Shown here piece by piece: positions 22,824 to 25,349 of a stretch of DNA of 25,349 nucleotides. Positions within the stretch are counted from its first letter, which is position 1. Each line of letters opens with the position of its first letter. This DNA is from Ruminococcaceae bacterium UBA7101 (GTDB lineage Bacteria > Bacillota > Clostridia > Oscillospirales > Acutalibacteraceae). Location of the stretch: the NCBI GenBank assembly GCA_002493325.1, contig DKYL01000066.1, positions 1-25,349 of the forward strand, read 5' to 3'. The notes below the pieces were generated by a model that worked only from the letters and a program-made list of their open reading frames with translations, was not told the origin of the DNA and did not search any database. Position numbers and translations under genes: made by a program.

Positions 22824-25256
22824 TTAGTTATCATCACCGCCACCTGCAGCCGTAGTTGCAGTTGCAGCAGTTGTTGCATTATCTCCGGAATTACTATTCT
22901 CGTTTTTCTTAGTTGTGTCGGAGGTATCCGACTTTGCAGTAGTTGCCTCAGCATGACCGCCGCAATAACCGGGAAGATTATCGGCATCATACCAACCATA
23001 ATTGCCGGAATCGGATGTCAGCTTGCCGCAGGAGCTGCAATATGATCGCTGAACTATACCGTCAAACTCAGGGAATTTTGAGGATAAGTCATCTCCTCTT
23101 GCTTCAAGCTTCTCATATACTTCACTGAAAACAGTTTTCCAGATTGTTCCCGCAGGGTTGCTTGAAAGGCTGTAGTGAACCTCTTTCGGAGTATCATAGC
23201 CATACCATACAGCAGCAACAAAGTTAGGTGTACCGCCAACAAACCAACGGTCCTTATCGTCATTGGTTGTACCTGTTTTACCAAAGCATTCAATACCCGA
23301 AAGCTTGTATGAGGTACCTGTACCCTGCGTCATAACCGTCTGCAGCAACTTATTCATAAGCCATGCAGTGCTTTCACTCAGTGCCTCCTGCTTAGTTTCA
23401 TCAGGTTTCTTTTCAATGATGACATTGTCCTGACTGTCTGTAACCTTATAGTATGAGTAAGGCTCATAATAATTACCGCCGTTGCCGAAGGTAACATAAC
23501 CTGCAGTCAAATCAAGAACGGTTGCACCGTTTGTCAACGAACCGAGAGCTAACGGACCGTAATCGACATCACGTATACCATCAATTGTAGAAAGGTGGAA
23601 ATTTTCTGTAAGAAATTCATATGAATAATCAACAGAAATCATATCCAGTGTTCTGGCAGCCACTGTATTCAATGAACGGGCAAGACCGTTCTGAAGCGTA
23701 ACACTGTTTCCCGAATAGCCACCGCCCTGGTTGTGAGGCCAAGGCTCGCCTTCTACAGTCATAAATGGTGCATCCTTTATCATTGTTGACCAGTAAATAT
23801 TGACATTATCGTCATTTTTGCTTTTTTCAAGTGCAGGTGCATAAACAGATAGCGGTTTGATTGAAGAACCTGCAGGACGTGTTGACTGTGACGCTCTGTT
23901 CAAAAGCATTGCACCCTTATTTTTACCTGTACCGCCGATTATGCCGAGAACTCTGCCCTCATAATTCATAATGCACATAGCGCCCTGAACGGTTTCGTCC
24001 GGCATTCGCTTATAGTTTTCATAAACATCTTCAAGTGAATCCTGCACGTCAAAATCAATTGCAGAATAAATTTTAAGACCGCCGCCGTAAACAAGATCGT
24101 GCGCTTTTTTACTTGTATAGCCCATTTTCTGCAAATCTTCCTGAACAGACCTGATAACAAAATCAACATAATAATTTGTAATGTCATCATTATCCTTTTT
24201 GTTGTTATGTTCTTGCAGCTGTGAGCCCTTGTAATTTTCACTGTTTGTGAAAATCATTTCATAGTCCATAGCCTCTTTATACTGCTCTTCATTAAGGAAG
24301 CCATTTTCCTTGGAATTCATCTCACCGAGAATCCATTCCTGTCTTGTTCTGTTATTTTCAGGATTAATCAGTGGGTCATAATACGTAGGTGCTTTTGTGA
24401 TAGCTGCAATGCTTGCACACTCAGCAGCATTAAGGTCTGAAACCTCTTTACCAAAATAAAACTCTGCGGCAGTTTTTACACCATAGCAGCCGTTTGAAAG
24501 ATAAATTGTATTAAGATAAGCCTCAAGGATTTCATCCTTATTGTAATTTCTTTCAAGATTAAGGGCTCTCAAGATTTCATTGAACTTTCTTACATAGGTT
24601 ACCTTGTTATCATCAGTCAGATTTTTAATTAACTGCTGTGTAATGGTTGAACCGCCCTGATCATTCTGCTTAATGAAAACGCCGATTGTTCTTTTCCAGT
24701 CAACACCGTGGTGCTTTCTGAATCTTTTATCCTCAGTAGCAATAATGGTATTGGGCATAAATTCGCTCATTTCATCAAGGTCAACCCAAATACGGTTTTC
24801 CTCACCGTGCAAACGTGTAATCTCAACAATATCATCACCGTCATTACCGTAAATGAATGAGGTCTGATTCTGAGAAAGTGCCTGCTCTGTCAAATCAAAT
24901 ACAGGATCGCCGTATACAACGCTGTAACCATAAATGGCAATAACCGAAAAGCAGACAATACCCACTACGCCAACAACCATAAGCATACCAAGAAGTACCT
25001 TAGCAACGTTGCTTAAAGTTCTTTTTGGTTTTCTGCCCTTAGATTTATTCTTTTTTGCATTCTTAGCCGCAAGCTCTTTTTCAATCTCTCTTCCACGCTG
25101 AATTTTTTTGTTCTTCTTTTCAGGAGTCGGAACATTATACGAGCTTGGTAATTTATTAGAGCTACTGTCTTCACGCTTCTGCTTGTCCTCATCAAAGGCT
25201 TTGGCAGAATTATTCATAAATGATTCAAGCAAATCATCATAATTATTTGAAGCCAT
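22824..25256 (-). CDS. Class A penicillin-binding protein (PBP1A family)
   Basis: Bifunctional peptidoglycan synthase, 810 residues. A basic, low-complexity cytoplasmic region of about 80 residues comes first, then one membrane segment at about 85-110. The glycosyltransferase 51 domain has the catalytic E175 (IATEDKRFRKHHGVD) and GGSTITQQ (201-208). The transpeptidase domain has S464-x2-K467 (GSSIKP), SLN (528-530) and KTG (660-662). The tail has YCSSC and GYCGGH cysteine motifs and ends in a T/A/N-rich stretch, probably disordered, outside the membrane. I use the second ATG at 25256, because GGAGGT at 25263-25268 abuts the first ATG but is 6 bases from this one. Single-gene unit with its own terminator. 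Confidence 0.96.
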   Translation of the reverse strand: MASNNYDDLLESFMNNSAKAFDEDKQKREDSSSNKLPSSYNVPTPEKKNKKIQRGREIEKELAAKNAKKNKSKGRKPKRTLSNVAKVLLGMLMVVGVVGIVCFSVIAIYGYSVVYGDPVFDLTEQALSQNQTSFIYGNDGDDIVEITRLHGEENRIWVDLDEMSEFMPNTIIATEDKRFRKHHGVDWKRTIGVFIKQNDQGGSTITQQLIKNLTDDNKVTYVRKFNEILRALNLERNYNKDEILEAYLNTIYLSNGCYGVKTAAEFYFGKEVSDLNAAECASIAAITKAPTYYDPLINPENNRTRQEWILGEMNSKENGFLNEEQYKEAMDYEMIFTNSENYKGSQLQEHNNKKDNDDITNYYVDFVIRSVQEDLQKMGYTSKKAHDLVYGGGLKIYSAIDFDVQDSLEDVYENYKRMPDETVQGAMCIMNYEGRVLGIIGGTGKNKGAMLLNRASQSTRPAGSSIKPLSVYAPALEKSKNDDNVNIYWSTMIKDAPFMTVEGEPWPHNQGGGYSGNSVTLQNGLARSLNTVAARTLDMISVDYSYEFLTENFHLSTIDGIRDVDYGPLALGSLTNGATVLDLTAGYVTFGNGGNYYEPYSYYKVTDSQDNVIIEKKPDETKQEALSESTAWLMNKLLQTVMTQGTGTSYKLSGIECFGKTGTTNDDKDRWFVGGTPNFVAAVWYGYDTPKEVHYSLSSNPAGTIWKTVFSEVYEKLEARGDDLSSKFPEFDGIVQRSYCSSCGKLTSDSGNYGWYDADNLPGYCGGHAEATTAKSDTSDTTKKNENSNSGDNATTAATATTAAGGGDDN

Positions 25257-25262
25257 TTTCAT

Positions 25263-25268
25263 ACCTCC
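25263..25268 (-). promoter_or_regulatory. Ribosome binding site deciding the PBP start
   Basis: GGAGGT ends directly against the ATG at 25260-25262 and 6 bases before the ATG at 25254-25256. Normal spacing favours the second, which removes two residues. Confidence 0.75.
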
Positions 25269-25287
25269 ATAAACATTAGTCTAATTT

Positions 25288-25316
25288 ATTATATTACAGT
25301 ATTTAAAATAAATAAA
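25288..25316 (-). promoter_or_regulatory. Weak candidate promoter of the PBP gene
   Basis: A perfect TATAAT at 25288-25293 (minus strand) would start transcription near 25281. At 17 bases the upstream hexamer is TTTATT (25311-25316), a poor -35. The rest of the sequence to the window edge (25317-25349) is A/T rich and holds nothing I recognise beyond two TTACAAAT copies. Confidence 0.35.
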
Positions 25317-25349
25317 GGGGTAATTTGTAAACATTTGTAATATTTTTCA

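Overview
The window is a gene-dense stretch of a low-GC Gram-positive chromosome. It is most likely from an anaerobic clostridial lineage of the Ruminococcaceae/Oscillospiraceae type. This rests on the AGGAGG-type ribosome binding sites, the sigma-A-like promoters, RbgA/YlqF, YerC and YraN, the clostridial TIGR03960/TIGR03936 pair, a DUF1540 peptide, and a secreted subtilase with BspA-type leucine-rich repeats and a dockerin-like tail. That placement is inference; there is no 16S or other species marker here. Almost every gene is on the minus strand, so transcription runs from high to low coordinates. The one convincing plus-strand gene is a 56-codon cysteine-rich peptide at 10518-10688. No CRISPR array, insertion sequence, integrase or phage module was seen, and no gene-free stretch exceeds 300 bases (the longest is the 171-base leader of rplS).

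Layout, left to right (each operon is read right to left). (1) The 5' end of a tRNA with its own promoter. (2) yerC - SAM methyltransferase - hslO (Hsp33). (3) lon - engB - lysA, closed by a strong terminator. (4) tig - clpP - clpX, closed by a terminator that also carries the -35 box of lon. (5) A metallophosphoesterase gene divergent from the DUF1540 gene, with a palindrome between them. (6) rbgA - rnhB - PD-(D/E)XK nuclease - yraN - thrC. (7) A monocistronic secreted S8 protease of 1094 residues. (8) rplS (L19) behind a structured leader. (9) ruvX - M50 site-2 protease - TIGR03960 radical SAM - TIGR03936 partner. (10) A class A penicillin-binding protein with its own terminator.

How the genes fit together: 3994-9691 is a protein quality-control island (trigger factor, ClpXP, Lon), and Hsp33 adds a redox-controlled holdase at 133-1002. 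EngB, RbgA and L19 belong to large-subunit ribosome assembly. LysA and ThrC are the two amino-acid genes, both in the aspartate family. RuvX, RNase HII and possibly YraN act on nucleic acids. The PBP and the S8 protease act at the cell surface.

Most of the window is core genome. The parts most worth a second look are: the AT-rich nuclease gene fitted without a gap between rnhB and yraN; the S8/LRR/half-dockerin protein; the rplS leader with mutually exclusive pairings; the palindrome at the DUF1540/phosphoesterase divergence; the short SpoIVFB-like protease in a clostridial SpoIVFB-type context; and a recurring arrangement in which a terminator runs directly into the next promoter. I did not find a clearly new multi-gene system.
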